Position numbers and translations under genes: made by a program
Shown here: in pieces, positions 48,491 to 61,700 of the stretch
How positions within the stretch are numbered: the stretch's first letter is position 1
How the letters are laid out: each line of letters opens with the position of its first letter
From: Eulemur rufifrons
Taxonomy: Eukaryota > Chordata > Mammalia > Primates > Lemuridae
Assembly: GCF_041146395.1 (NCBI RefSeq)
Contig: NC_090989.1
Location: 223,418,843-223,482,842, forward strand
Length of the DNA: 64,000 nt
Direction: 5' to 3'
The notes under the pieces: generated by a model
What the model saw: the letters and a program-made list of their open reading frames with translations, nothing else
Databases searched by the model: none
What the model was told of the DNA's origin: nothing

Positions 48491-49549
48491 CTGTTTGAAA
48501 ATAAACAAAACCCACCTCATTAAAATCACAAACATTTCAATGCTAGAAATAAAATTATAATTCAAAATGCCTCAATATAAAGTCCAGTTCACATTTTCTA
48601 CAGACCAGGAAGAGTTAATATTTGTTCATTATGCTACCTATTTTCAAACACACTCTCCTTCAATGAAATGGCTAGAAATAAAACTAGAACATTAGTGAAA
48701 TATACAGTGAGACAGACCCTAAAAAGAATAAAATATTAAATGCTTAGCCCTTTTATTATCACCACTCCAAAGCACTGTCATCGTAAAACCACTTTAAAAA
48801 ATCTAGTTTCAAACAGATTATTTTCGTTTTTTTTTTTTTTTTTTTTTTAAACCACTACCCTCCCTCCCTCCTGTCAAAGGTGACCTTGTAGGCAAGTTCT
48901 CTGTGGTTATGTCGAAAATATCCTTGGCTTTATCATAGGGTGTGCCCAGTTGGGTAATCTGTGGGATCTTTTGGCTTTTTCTTAATCAGTATATCACTGG
49001 GTGTGAAAGATGAAAATGCCTTCATAACTAGACCACAGGGGCTTCCATTTCTGACAATATTCCAAAACAGTCTAGAAAAACCCAACAGTGGTGGTGTCAT
49101 TTTAAAAATAATAATCCGTTACGTGCAGGCTGCCTTTGAGAAGACTAGAGATGGCAAGAAAGCTCAAAACCACAGACGAGCCCGTCCTGAAGCAGGCATT
49201 TAAACAGCAGGCTGAGCATCCAAACGGGGTGGGAGATCGATCCAAGTGGATATATTAGGGGGGAAAATACCACCACAGATGGAGACGGCAGGGACACTTG
49301 CTGTAGGTAGAGTGGCAATAACTAAAAATATCTCCTTGGAGAATTTCTATCAACAGACCTGTACACACACAGGTTTCGGACTGAAATTCATATTACGGAT
49401 GTGACCCCACTCCCCTACAACACTCACAGGCAAAGTGATTCTGCACCGCAGTGCCAGCCAGCTGCAAATCCTCTCCAAGGAACACACTAAACACAGCCTT
49501 CAAAGAATCCCCAGACACTATCTAAGAAACATGAGTTCACAATTTAAAC
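48491..49549. other. TJP2: TJP2 intron 1, part nearest exon 2
   Basis: No recognised gene. A 22-base T-run lies at 48,827-48,848. Confidence 0.5.
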
Positions 49550-50350
49550 ATACATGAGTCGCCATGAGTGAGAGTCAAAGGAAACATAAACGGAAGAATC
49601 AAAGACTGTAAATATTGGAAGTATCAGTGACAGACAAAAAAGAATATATATAATATGTATCAAAATTGAGAGGGATAATTGAGAGTCTAATGAAATAACA
49701 AGAGACCATCAAAAATGACCAACAGAATCCGAAAAAGCAGCAAATAAAATTTCTAGAAATGAAAAAAATACAATTGAAGTTACATAAACAGTGGATTCCA
49801 CCACATACTACACACAGTTGAAAACAATGAACTGAAAGACAAATGTGAAGAAATTGCCTACAATGTGGCCTAAAGCATTAAAAAGTGGGAAATGTGAAAG
49901 AGAGGTTAGGAGTAAGAGTTCCTGAAGCAGGTAAGAGTGTAGGAGAGATGCAATAATGCCCAGAGAGTAATGGCTCTTCCAGAATTGAAGATTTCTCAGC
50001 TTCAGAAAACCTAATACATTACAGCAGGGTGAATCAAAAGAAAAAAGAGAAAGAAACAAAAGGTGGGAGAGGGAAGAAAGAAGAGGAAGGAAGGGAGGGA
50101 GGGAGGGAGGGAGGGAGGGGAACCACATTTAAAACAGTATCTTTACCACACTTAAAACAGTTATCTTTAAAACATTATCTGTGGATTGAGAGGACAGAAA
50201 AGATTTAAAAGAAAAAACAAAAAACAAGGATAGATTATTACCATAGACCAGCAATAAAAGAATTTTCAAAGGATAAATTTAAGAATGAAAACAATCCCAG
50301 AAAGAAGTCCTAAAAATATAAGAAGGAATGTTAATAAACCTAAATGCATA
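49550..50350 (+). mobile_element. LINE-like (L1/HAL1) ORF1-region relic
   Basis: 'tttctagaaatgaaaaaaat', 'ctgaaagacaaatgtgaag' and 'aaatgtgaaagagaggttag' resemble the coiled-coil part of L1/HAL1 ORF1, broken by stops and a purine microsatellite. Not coding now. Confidence 0.5.
50041..50119 (+). repeat. Purine tract with (GGGA)n
   Basis: Almost unbroken A/G for about 80 bases, ending in GGGA repeats at about 50,093-50,119. Confidence 0.9.
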
Positions 50351-51910
50351 TAGACTATATGCAACCACAATAATGATGTATAATTTGTGAGAGTTAAAAA
50401 AAAAAAAAAGAACCAAAGCATTGGGCAAAATAGTATATAAATCAAGAGAATCTAGTCATGATGAACCTTCTAAATATTTTATTCAGGAGCAGGATAAAGG
50501 TACTGATTAATTTTGAACTTCATTAAGTTAAATTTCCATGTTCGATTTTCTAGGGTAAGTACTATGGGAATAATTTGGAGGATTTCCAAAAGAGCAGAGG
50601 GGAAAAATAAAATGAAATAACAATATTCAATCCAAAAGAAGGTAAAGGGGAAATGTAGAAATAGCAGGGCAAATATAAAACATAAACTATGACTGTAGAA
50701 AAGAATATAGAAGAATACAGACAAGTAATCACAGTAAGTATTAAAAAACCGGATTGTCAGACTAGGTTAGAAACAAGAAGATCCAGCTATATGTCTTTTA
50801 ATAGAGAATACCTAAAATATAAGAATACAAAGTAATCTAAGTATATAAATAAAAAGCCTTGCCAAATTTATATACAAATTAAAATAATTTAAGAAAAACT
50901 ATCCAGTTGCTCTACATTAAAAAAAAATTTTAATCAAATTTGCCATTCCTGCACTGATACTAATAGCAGAGACAGACAAAACTTGAAAAAAATCCAGGTA
51001 ATAATGTTTTCCCTAGTTAAACTCTTAGGCTTGGGGGAAAGAAGCTCGGTACAAAAGGCGATTATCAACCAATAATACATTGGAGCAAATAATGTATTCC
51101 CTTTGGTTGGAAAGGGTCAAGCAGAGGCTGTTTTGTCTGTACAGAGGAAAGTAAACTAGCCTCCTTACTCTTGAGTAGCTATAACTGATTACTCATATGG
51201 AGAGGAATTTGTCATTCTTTAGTTCCCCTCCATGTACGCATTTATCATCTATGTCTAAAATAGCATTTTCCAACACGTGCCGGTATAACACATTTTCCAA
51301 GATTTTAATAAAGTTTTATATATTTTTTAGAAGTTTTCTTAAAGGGAACTAGAAAGCAGAAACCCAATTGAACTCCAGTAGTAAATCGGAACTGGTCGTC
51401 CTTTCCTTTCCCATAGAACCTTCAGGTTTAGATGTGGCCTCAGTAAAACCAAGCCATTACCACCTGAAAATGACCCTGTGAGCATGCGCGCTTTTCCCAG
51501 CTCATCTTCTCAGCACCTTCCTCCCATACCTTAAAGCTGAGGAATTTCAATAAAGTGAAGTAATCTGGAAGTTACGGTAAAATAAATACAGTTCCCAGCT
51601 CTTCTTTAGATATAGTTATAACCCCACACATTAAGAAAAAAATCATATGGCACCCTCTCCCCAAAAATTATTCTAAAATCATCAGGAAAAAACTAACCAG
51701 TACTGGGACAATCATCTCTAGGACTGGGCAATGGTATGTATGGAATATGCAGACAGATAGTGAAATTTAGGTTAAATGAAGGCACATCAATACAATGAAA
51801 TGTGGAGGTACTGAAAATAATTATTTAATGTCCACTAACTTTAAAAAAATTTTTTTTTTTACCATGATACCCATGTTTTTAAATAAAGAGAAAGAGAAAA
51901 ATAGAGACAG
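50351..51910. other. TJP2: TJP2 intron 1 segment; LINE-like, unassigned
   Basis: AT-rich. Parts up to about 50,850 (e.g. 'gatccagctatatgtctttt') still look like decayed LINE sequence. No gene seen. Confidence 0.4.
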
Positions 51911-51929
51911 ATATAATTCATTTCATATT

Positions 51930-52430
51930 TTCAGGTCTGTTCACTGTTGGTGGAAGTGGTGGGAATTGGTACAAACCTTTCCCGGGGCAAATTACCAATA
52001 TGTATCAAAATGTTAAATCTGCACACTCTTTCATGGATCAACTCTACTTCTAAAAATTTATTCTACAGATATTCACACAAGTGCACAAAGATAACCTAAA
52101 TTTGTTTATAATCACTTATAATTTATTAAATAGGAAACTAATCAAATGTCTAACAATATGGGACTGGTTACATATATAGAGATCTATACTTAAATGTCTG
52201 TGATGTGAGGGGGGAATCAAGATACAAAACATCACTGTTTATTCCTATTTTCATAAATATATATTTATATAAGCAAATAGGAAAAAAGACTGGAAGGATA
52301 GATACCAAAAAATGTTAAATTTCCCAAGGAGCTATACGGTATGACAGAATATTTTATGAGTACATTTACTTTTAGAATACATTTTTATATTAAATATAAA
52401 AACTGCAAACTGTCTTTTAAAAATTTTGGA
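51930..52430 (+). mobile_element. LINE-1 (L1ME-like) 3'-region relic
   Basis: 'tctgttcactgttggtggaa', 'ttctaaaaatttattctaca', 'gtgcacaaagataacctaaa' and 'ggaaggatagataccaaaaa' follow old L1 3' sequence. Confidence 0.6.
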
Positions 52431-53530
52431 TTTAAAGTGTTTTTTTAATCATTTAGCCAAATAAATGAGTTGCTACAAAATTTTATTTTTTAAAATGTTG
52501 CACAAGTAGAATGAAGCTGGCTTTTGAAATTCACAGTCCTTTCATAATGAGGCCCAACTTTACGTATTCCTGTGCTGTCTGTAAGGGAGATTTAAATTAA
52601 ATTTGTCTGAGAGGATTAATCTACCACTACCACCACCAATGGGCTGAATCAAATTTGTAATCAATCAGACCCTGCTGTAAACTAGCCTGGTGCCTAAACC
52701 TTAGCAACTTGACATGAAACTGATCAGACTCTAAGAGGTTGTTCCTTACCTATGGTTAACAGGTTGACATAACCATTAACAACTTAAACATAATGTTAAA
52801 AGAATATATGCTCTGCTAAACTAAGTGATAAATATAGAATCTTAATTTTAAAGGTGGGAAAATTGGGTAAAAATAAATTTTAATAGCTCCTTTAAGCATT
52901 AAAAATACACCATAACTGTGTGTATTTAGCCCACAGAACCAGGCCTTTTTGCAAAAGTCTCACAGAAAACACTTCATTCATTCAATCACTCATTCATTCG
53001 AAAATATTTACTGAGCATCCACTATGTGCCAAGCATATGGTTTGTGGCACTTCGGTTACATTAGTGAATAAAATAACCCAAGCCGTTGTGGAATTCATCA
53101 GCTAACCACGGGTGGCCCCAAAATGCAAATCATTGTGTGTCTTCCCTGCCTCGTTTATATATTACCTTCCCAGAAACACAAAGCACCCCACATAATTATT
53201 CCTCAGAACATCAGCTCTGGGACTCTCCCTGGGGACAGGCTGCCAGCGTGCAGTGGTTTAGCCGGGAGCTGAGCTGTTCATACCATTCAAACTGGGCCAG
53301 TGGGCTCTGGCCCCACCCAGCCTGTGCTTGGCTGTGCCCAGATCAGATTTGCTATCGATATTCCACCTTTCTCTGCATGAATGGCAGCAGGTGGCTGCTT
53401 AGCATTTGGGGAGCTTTACATGCAGGGCCACAGAAAAAGCACACATGTATCAGAGTTAAAGGTTTATAAAATTCACGACCTAGTGATTCTTCTCCAAGGC
53501 CCTAGAGAAATGTGTGAGTATGTGTGCATG
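52431..53530. other. TJP2: TJP2 intron 1 segment
   Basis: 52,970-53,090 ('ttactgagcatccactatgt' etc.) looks like LINE2-type sequence. No gene. Confidence 0.4.
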
Positions 53531-53539
53531 GATGCATGT

Positions 53540-53890
53540 ATAGACTATTCACAGCGGCAATGTTCTCAATAGCCAAAACCTGGAAACAACCCAAATATCT
53601 AGCAAGAGCAGAATGGAGAAATAAATTGTGATATATTAGTAAAATATAGTATTGTACTGCAGCGAAAACCACAGTCACACATCACCATGACATGGATGCA
53701 TCTCAAGCATAATGTTGAGTGAAAAATAATCCCAGAAGAATTTGTAGAGTGTGATATTTTCATATAGTCCAAAAAGCAAACAATGTTTCACAACAACAAC
53801 GTGAATACATTTAACACTACTGACTGTACACTTACAAATGGTTAAGATGGTACATTTTATGTTATGCAATTTTTACAACAGTAAAAAAAA
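53540..53890 (+). mobile_element. LINE-1 3' end
   Basis: 'cagcggcaatgttctcaata', 'ccatgacatggatgcatctc' and 'atggtacattttatgttatg' with a final A-tail are the L1 3' terminus, with some internal loss. Confidence 0.75.
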
Positions 53891-56524
53891 GCCAACAAAA
53901 CTAATCTTTCGTTTAGGGATGTATTTGTGTGCATGTGGCTGTATGCATGTACAAGGCAAAACTATAAAGAAAGAGCAAAAGAATGAAAAACACAAAACTC
54001 AGCATGAAGTGACTTGGGAAGGAGCCAGAGTGAGGTCGGTGAGGGTCTACTATGGATATGTGTGATGGGCTCATGGAATATGTTTAATTATTATCCTTCA
54101 TGATTTAGATACTTAATTCTTTTATGGGTACCAAACATTTCATAGGTTTAACAAATAGGGAGACGAGCGGGTGAACATCAAACTGAACACTGATTCCTGG
54201 TGAAGGACCCAATACTGACCAAAACAGAATGGTACAGGTATACCTAATACCAAATTTTTAACACAGTTCAAAGAGCAGAAGAGAGAAGAGGGTAATTTCC
54301 AGTGGAGGCAAGGCAAGGGGGAAGGTGATACCAGTAATGCGAGAGGTGCCAGGGAGGCAGAGAAAGGCACGGGCAGGGTGGAGGTGCAGGTTAGGTCTGG
54401 GGAGCAGAGGGTGCCGAGGACGCCGAGTCACCATTTCAACCCAACCGCCAACATCCCATCTGCCAGGAGGATCCTCAATGTGCTTTTCATCATTTTTCCT
54501 TGTCACTTTTACCTTTCACGTAAATAGTGTTAATGACAATCCCTTCCATATCTTAACAAGTCATTCCTGGACTCCATGGAAAGTTGAAAGTGGGCTAATC
54601 TTTCCACCATAAATAAAAAACTTTGTGTTAACAGTAAGGTATTTGTATGATTGAAGAAGAGAATGGGACTAAAGCAAATATTAATAGTTACTTGATTTTT
54701 TTTAAATCTTCTATTTTTTATAAAGCTTCTTTCCTTTGAAAAACCATGGCCAAATAAATAAAAATCCTTTATATTTTATATAAAGAACATGGAAACATAT
54801 TAAAAACCAACCACAAAGCAGATATCAACATCTTCACTGCCCAAGGTAAACAGGCAACTTTTATGTTCTATGTCCACAAAGTGCTGCTTCCCGGTGATGG
54901 AGGTTATAGCTAAAACCAAAAATTAATCCAAAGCTGCCCATAAGTTACATGCTAAATAAAACTCCCAAGCCATAAAAGTAAACATACATGTTACAGTACT
55001 GCATAAGCTCAAACTATAAAAGGGAAAAAAAAGAACATCCAAACATTTTTTCCTATAGTTTTGAAGCTAGACAAAAGAATAAGAAAGCAAAAAGTTTTAT
55101 CCCAAAACAAGAAATTCTCAAACACGAACATACATACAAGGCAGAATGTTAAATTCTACCCAGGAATCAAAACCCACTCTTGCAGGTTCCCAACACATGG
55201 AAAACAGCAGCGTTTGATCCACAAATCCAGGAAGAGGCTATCAGGTTCGCATAGGTCTGCTAAAAATAAGACAAGAATTTAAAAAACCCACCATTGACTA
55301 CAATCTACCACCTCACAATTTGTTGCTGAAAGCTGCCAGAAAGCGCACAAATAAATCCGAGGATAAAGGAGTCACTGTGAGAGGGGTTGTGGCTCCCCCT
55401 CCCTCCCTGCAAAGAAATGATGGGAAAGAAAAAGGGGACAGCTGGCAGAGGGACTCACATGGCCTTTCCATCTCCCCAACTTTTTAACAGCCTGGATCCA
55501 CACCCTGTGGAGGACCTGAGCAGTCTTCATGGCCTCCGGAGATCATGGGCCAGGCCACCGCCTACATCCCTGGCTGCTCACCCATTTCCATCACTCCACG
55601 TGGTTACGTAAGGCGGGTACAATAGTGGCCCACATTCCCAGAAAATCCTGTTGTCATCTTGCACAGTGACACATCCATACAGCAGGGACGCCAAACACTT
55701 TGAAAAGCACCACTTGTAAGGAGAAAAAGAAAGCAATCTGGATTTGCATGACCGTAACATTAGCTTTCTTTTCCTCCCTCTCTCCCTTCCCAGGAACAGA
55801 GAGCATTAGATATTTCTTTTGGGCATATAAAATGATTCAGTATCTAAGTAAAAATTATTAAGTAAGTGGGACATTTTAGAGCAATACTATGCAAAAGAAT
55901 GTTCAGAAAAGTATTTATTTATACAGTATAGACGTATAGACCCTCCCACATATACACACACACAAAAGTAAAAGCCAGAGGGAAATGAATCGGTGATGTT
56001 TCAGGCCAATGGTTAATGTTACAGAGAAATGAAAAGGCATGGAGAGAAAATGTTTTACATCCTTGGAGATAACAAGCCAGGGGAAGATAAGACTTGGGCA
56101 GTTGGTGCAGCTCGGAGCCAACCCAGGGAACAGAGTGCACTCTCAGCAAAGTTCTCTCCACTTTCTAACCTTTCTGAAAACTTAGCAGATAAAAGAATAA
56201 CAAAGAGCCCTGCCACCTGTTTCTTTGTCTTTACCACTGGGGAAGAGGGGTTGGAAAAGCAAATTTTAGGTTTCTGAACATCTAGTAAAGATTTTGTGGG
56301 ATGCCTAGGGCTTGAGAGCTGGGGTTGGGATTTCAAAAGCCCGGTCTTGGGGAGCCCGGGTCATTCTTGCTACCGCAGAGCGTGTTACATACCACAAGGC
56401 TGGGCCAAGCAGTTTGCAAATGAAGAGTGTGTTATTTGCTTGAGACTGAGATGTACATAAATTTGGACCATGAGGGAGACCATATAGGAAACAACCTGGA
56501 GCAGAGGCAAGAAAGTAAGTTTTA
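53891..56524. other. TJP2: TJP2 intron 1 segment, no recognised element
   Basis: 2.6 kb without a repeat I can name and without CpG enrichment. Several short open frames, none with a domain. Confidence 0.4.
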
Positions 56525-56700
56525 AAGTCACAAGGTCTGGGTGTAATCCTTGTTCTGACACTTAGATGTGGGGCCTTGGATACGCTGTATCCTTCTTCGT
56601 AAAATGGAGATAAAACCATCTGCACCGCAGAGGGTCAATGCCAGCAAGAAAAGAGGCAATCTCTACAAGCGCTCGTGCTGGTGCTGAATAGGCACTTGAA
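56525..56700 (+). repeat. MIR SINE, sense
   Basis: 'tctgggtgtaatccttgttc', 'gatgtggggccttggatac' and 'ttcttcgtaaaatggagata' follow the MIR core. Confidence 0.55.
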
Positions 56701-57240
56701 AATGGTCACGTGCTTCGCCAGGATGCTATAGGAACAAGTTCTCAGCACAGTTCTTCAGTCAGTGTTACAACGGCTAAACAGAATTGGAAATGGATGAAAT
56801 TTTATGTCTGAAATCTCACATGGAAGAGGGCAGGGGGTACAAAGAAGGACCCTTGGAAGCTGAGTGGGGGCCCAGGCCTTGACCAGGTCCATGCAGACAT
56901 GTGCAGGCTCCGTACACACCAGGCAGGCTCAGCCCAGGGCTGGCTCACCGGCCCCAGGGGCAGAGAAACGTGAGCACCCAGGCAACTTGCAGGGTTCAGG
57001 CCAGCTCACTCCTTTGCTCTGATGGTCGTTAGGAAAACACTTGAGCATATCCTGATGAGGAAATAAATACTTCTTCCTCTTAAATTCACGCATACTGCCC
57101 AGAAGTCATAGGTGTCCTAGGACTTAACTCTGGATCCTTCTACAGTGATTTCCAGAAGTCAGTTTCTGGCAACACTAATTCTTTTTTTTAACTGTGCTAA
57201 AAAAAACCACTAAATTTACCATCTTAACCATTTCTAAGTA

Positions 57241-57722
57241 CAGCAGACCCTTAAATAACACGGGTTTGGACTGCACAGGTGCACTTATGTACGGATTTTT
57301 TTGTTCAATAAAGTATGCCTGTCTCTCTTGCCTTCCATTCCACCTCTTCCGCCTCTACCACCCCTGTGACATCAAGACCAACCCCTCCTCTTCCTTATCC
57401 TCTTCAGCCTCCTCAACGTGAAGACAGCAAGGATGAAGACCTTTATGCTGATTCACTTCCACCTAATGAATAGGAAATATAGTTTCTCTTCCTTATTTTC
57501 TTAATAACATTTTCTTTTCTCTAGCTTACTGTATTGTAAGAAAGCAATATATAATACATATAACACACAAAATGTGTTAATCAACTATTTATGTTATTGG
57601 TAAGGCTTCTGGTCAATAGTAGCTACCAGAGTTAAGTTTTTGAGGAGTCAGAAATTATACTTGGATTTTCGCTGTGTGGGGGGTCAACACCCCTGACCCT
57701 CACATTGTTCAAGGGTCAACTA
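57241..57722 (+). mobile_element. Tigger-type (TcMar) non-autonomous DNA transposon
   Basis: Terminal inverted repeats 'cagcagacccttaaataaca' and 'cattgttcaagggtcaac'; inside 'cttccacctaatgaatagga' and 'aatgtgttaatcaactattt'. TA precedes and follows it. Inserted into the L1. The small frames inside are fragments, not transposase. Confidence 0.75.
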
Positions 57723-57744
57723 TTAATGTACACAGTTCAGTAGC

Positions 57745-58155
57745 TGCTATGGCTTGAATGTATATGTTGCCCCAAAATTCATATGCTGGAATCTAAGACT
57801 CAATGTGATAGTGTTAGGAGGTGGGGCCTTTAGGAAGTGATTACATCAAGAGGGTGTCACCCTCAGGAATGGGATTAGTGTCCTTATAAAAGGGCTTGGG
57901 GGACACCCTTTTGTCCTTCTGCTTTCTATCATGCAAGGAGGTAGCATTTGTCCCTTCCACCTCGTCCTCCATAGGAAAATGCAGCAACAAGGCGCCATCT
58001 TGGAAGCAGAGAACAGCCCTCACCAGACACATCATCTGCTGGCACCTTGATCTGTGACTTCCCAGCATCCAGAACTGTGGGCTAACACATTCCTGTTCTT
58101 TATAAATTACCTAGTTTTAGGTATTTTGTTATAGGAGCAGGAACAGACTAAGACA
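57745..58155 (+). mobile_element. Solo-LTR-like element (ERVL/MaLR type)
   Basis: 411 bp, TGCTATGGCTTGAATG ... ACAGACTAAGACA, TG/CA ends. 5-bp flanks gtagc (57,740-57,744) and gtagt (58,156-58,160) are a near-perfect duplication. A TATAAAAG-like box lies near 57,885. No retroviral genes. Confidence 0.65.
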
Positions 58156-58599
58156 GTAGTAGTATATTCACACTATTGTGAATCTTCAGAACTCTCATCT
58201 TGCAAAATTGAAACTCTATGCCCATCAAACAACAACTCCCTGTTTCCATCTCCTCCCAGTTCCTGACAACCACCATTATATTACTTTTTGATTCTATGAA
58301 TTTGACATTAGATACATCATGTACATATTAATAGAATCACACAGTATTTGTCTTTGTGACCTGCTTACTTCACGCAGTGTAATGTCCTCAAGGTTCATCT
58401 ATGTTGAAGCTATGTTCATCTATGTATCAGAATTTCCTTCCTTTTTAAGGCTGAATAATATTCCATCGTATGTATATAACACATTTTGTTTATCTGCTCT
58501 TCCATCAATAGACAGTGAGCTACTTATATGTCTTGGCTATTGTGAAAAATGTTGCCATGGACATGAGTATGCAAATACATCAGCACTAATTCTTTACTC

Positions 58600-59340
58600 A
58601 TTCACCCAACAAATGTTTACCAAGGACAATGTGCTCTGAGGATCAAATGAAGAGCAAACATACAGCACTGTTCTCAGGCAGCTCCGCAGAGCCAGCACCT
58701 GATTAGGGCAGGTGGGCCAGGGAAGGTTTCCATGAGCAAGAGCCATGAGATGAGGTCTGAAAGAACAGAGAGGATTGGGGGGTGGGGGGAAGGGTTTGTT
58801 CAGGGCCCAAAGAACAGCACAGGGCAAAGCAAAGGGGCAGGGGACAATAAAGAATGGCCATGAGAACAACTGCAGCCTGTTCCGACCAGCACTAGTTCTA
58901 CCAGTGGCACAGAAGGACATTTTGTGGTGGACAGCAGACTCCACAGGTTTTAAGGGTACGTCTTCTCAGATTCCTAACTTTCATACTCATATATTCAGGA
59001 CACATTTACTGAACACATACCTGGCCCTGCGGACTGAAAGACAAATTACCCTAAGGCAGCCGCACAGTCCAGTGGGGAAGTGGGACGTGTCAACAAGTAA
59101 TTACAACTCGGTGAAGTACAAAAGACGGAGACACAGGCTCATTGCTCAAGAAATATTCCCTGCAGACCTCCAACAGGTCTGACACTGCTGCAGATGCTGG
59201 GGTGTATGTGTCAAAGTTCTCTCCTTGCAGGGAGGATTCCAACAGAGGACACAGATAATAAACAAGTGAATATATATTATCATCTCAGGTAGCAGTAAGT
59301 GCCATGGGATGTGAAGTTGGAAAGAATTTATCAAAAGAAA
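58600..59340. repeat. LINE2-like relics
   Basis: 'tcattcacccaacaaatgt' and 'tactgaacacatacctggcc' followed by 'cgcacagtccagtggggaag' resemble old L2-type sequence. Low confidence. No gene. Confidence 0.35.
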
Positions 59341-60544
59341 ATCTGGACAGCTTCCCAGATTGCAAAGGGAACAGTGAATGCAAAGGCCCCGAGGTGGGAA
59401 ACAAGCTTAGTATGTTTATGAAAGAAGAAAGGCCATGCCGGGCGGGGCAGGGTGGGTGATGGCATCATAGCAAGTCCACACAATGTGAAGCTGATGGCAC
59501 AGACAGGAGGTGTTAACTGGGATGGGAGGTGTGGGGTGCAGGGAGGTGGACAATACATTCTGTGTGAGCTCAAGGATAAAGGCCAACTGACTGGTCAGCT
59601 GGGCGGACATTCTGCGTACAGGGAACAGCATGTTCAGAGCCAAGAGGGATAACCTGCAAGACATTGTTGAGTACTCAGTGTGGCTGGGCAGCACACTGTT
59701 TAATAACACACACAGGATTCGACATTCTCAGCATGGACAGGCATGTGGAAATACCTTAGTCTACGGCTTGGAAGCCTTAAACCACATACTCACCCTGGAG
59801 ATGGGAGACAAGATGGCTATGAGGACTGGAAAGGAAGGAAGTCATTAACATGAACATCCAGCCGGGGTTCACACTGCTCACAATATAATTTTTCACTGAA
59901 TGCCCACAACCCCGTGAGTTAGCTGTGATTGGCCCCATTTTACAAACAGGGAAGCTGAGGCCAGAGAGTTTACATAGCTCACCGCTGTCAGAGATGACAT
60001 CTGAAGCTGGTGCCTGACTCTGGATCCAATTCCTTTTCTACAGACAGAATGTGATGTGTGCTTTTCCACACACAGCCTGGGTAGACCGAGTTTAAAGAAA
60101 AAAAGATACATATAGAAGTTTACACAGGGGTATCTGATAGGTCATCAGAATTAATATGACTCAATCCTGGGCCTATTGCTGAAGAGTACCAGAGTTACTG
60201 AGTAGTTGTTTTATTTTTAAGCCACATTGCCCTTTCCTTGCCTAAGATAAATTTTCAGCATGCACTTAAATAAATAATACAGAATTAGGAGAGGATGACA
60301 GTATACCTGGGGGTACAATCTATAGTTTTGAAAATAGTTGTGTTGAAATGCAAAGAGCAATGAACTTGGACTCCAAAAACAGACTTCCAGCCAAGAATCT
60401 ACCCCTCAATGCACTCACAAACTTGGGTACCCATTCAATTCCATTGCCACTGGGTAAAAAGGTAAAACCAGGCAAATTCTCATGAAAGCACTCTGTAAAA
60501 TCCAGGCCAGTAAACCTTCAAGTGGGAGGTGGACAAGGGTGGCC
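59341..60544. other. TJP2: TJP2 intron 1 segment
   Basis: 59,920-60,040 ('ccattttacaaacagggaag', 'ctgaggccagagagtttaca') resembles an old antisense MIR. Otherwise unassigned. Confidence 0.4.
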
Positions 60545-60795
60545 ACATAACACGGTGTAGGAGCTCTGTAGGCCGTCACACACGCCTGGGTCTAAACTCA
60601 GCGCCGACACACTCCCCAAGCCCTGTGACCTGGAGCAGTTCCCTTGGTGAGGCTTGGGTGCCTTCTCTGCAAAAGGCGGCCCGAGATCCCTCCCCCATTA
60701 GAACTGTGAGGACTGAATAAAGCAACGCTCGCTAGTAAAGAGACTTGCTTGGTGCCCACTGCAGAACGAGCACTCTCTCGATAAAGGTCCCCATC
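60545..60795 (+). repeat. MIR SINE, sense
   Basis: 'gcctgggtctaaactcagcg', 'gtgacctggagcagttccct' and 'aactgtgaggactgaataaa' follow MIR from head to tail. Confidence 0.6.
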
Positions 60796-60929
60796 ATTAA
60801 AACTGCAGCCTCAATGCAAGGTGACCACTCCCAAGTAAGAATGGCCTGTTTTCTTTCTTGCAGAAGAGCATTAAGAACAAATCAAAGGAAAACACACACA
60901 AACACACACCCTCAACAGAACCCAAAGGA

Positions 60930-61456
60930 ATTGAAAATATACGTCCACACAAAAACTTGTACACAAATGTTCACAGCAGCATTGTTTATAATAGCAAAAA
61001 AGTGGAAACAGTCCAAATGCCCATCAGCTGATGACTGATAAACAGAATGTCGTAAATCCATATAATAGACTATTATTCAGCAATAAAATGGAACAATGTA
61101 CCGACACATGATACAACATGGATGACCTTTGAAAATATTATAAGTAAAAGAAGCCAGATGCAAAATGACAAATACTGTACGATTCCATTTACGTGAAATG
61201 TCCAGAAGAGGCAAATTCATCGAGGCTGAAAACAGATTGGTGGTTGCCTAGAGCTGTGGGGTTTAGGGGGAAATGGGGAGTGACCGCTAATAGGTATGGG
61301 GTTTCCTTTTGGGGTGATAAAAACGTTCTAAAATTGATTGTGGTGATGGCTGCACAACTCTGTGAATACACTATACTAAAAAACATTAGTTGCACACTTT
61401 TATTATATAGTATATGGATTATAGGTCAATAAAGCTGTTTAAAAAAAAAAAAAAAA
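60930..61456 (+). mobile_element. LINE-1 3' end with A-tail
   Basis: 'tcacagcagcattgtttata', 'actattattcagcaataaaa', 'gacaaatactgtacgattcc', 'atggctgcacaactctgtga' and a terminal A-run form an almost continuous L1 3' end. Confidence 0.85.
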
Positions 61457-61469
61457 GAACACATTATAG

Positions 61470-61700
61470 ATTCCATCGCCAGAAAGTGTAGATTCAAATC
61501 CATGCTGCACCGCTTACACCTTGGGCAAGTTACTTAACTTCTGCTTGCCTCAGTTTCCCGCATCTGTAAAGCATAGGCAGCAAGAAGACCCACCTCTCTA
61601 GGGTGGTTGTGAGAATTTAATCAGATAATGCATGTACAGAACTCAAGGTAGTGGCTAGCACACAGTAAATGCTCAGTCAATTTTAGCTACTATCAATATT
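61470..61700 (+). repeat. MIR SINE, sense, well preserved
   Basis: 'ttgggcaagttacttaactt', 'ctcagtttcccgcatctgta', 'ggttgtgagaatttaatcag' and 'cacacagtaaatgctcagtc' give the complete MIR order. Confidence 0.85.

Larger units (their letters stand above)
57182..58560 (-). mobile_element. LINE-1 3' end, antisense on +, hosting two nested elements
   Basis: 'aaatttaccatcttaaccat' at the left, 'cacagttcagtag' at 57,731, and 'gtatattcacactattgtga' onward from 58,161 to 'ctgaataatattccatcgta' are consecutive parts of one antisense L1, interrupted by a Tigger and an LTR-like element. Same orientation as TJP2. Confidence 0.75.

Noticed and set aside
49550..50350. LINE ORF1-like region as an active element
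   Set aside because: Broken by stops and by the purine microsatellite; no long ORF remains.
57280..57480. Small frame in the Tigger element as a transposase
   Set aside because: The element is a short non-autonomous derivative; no catalytic DDE domain can fit.
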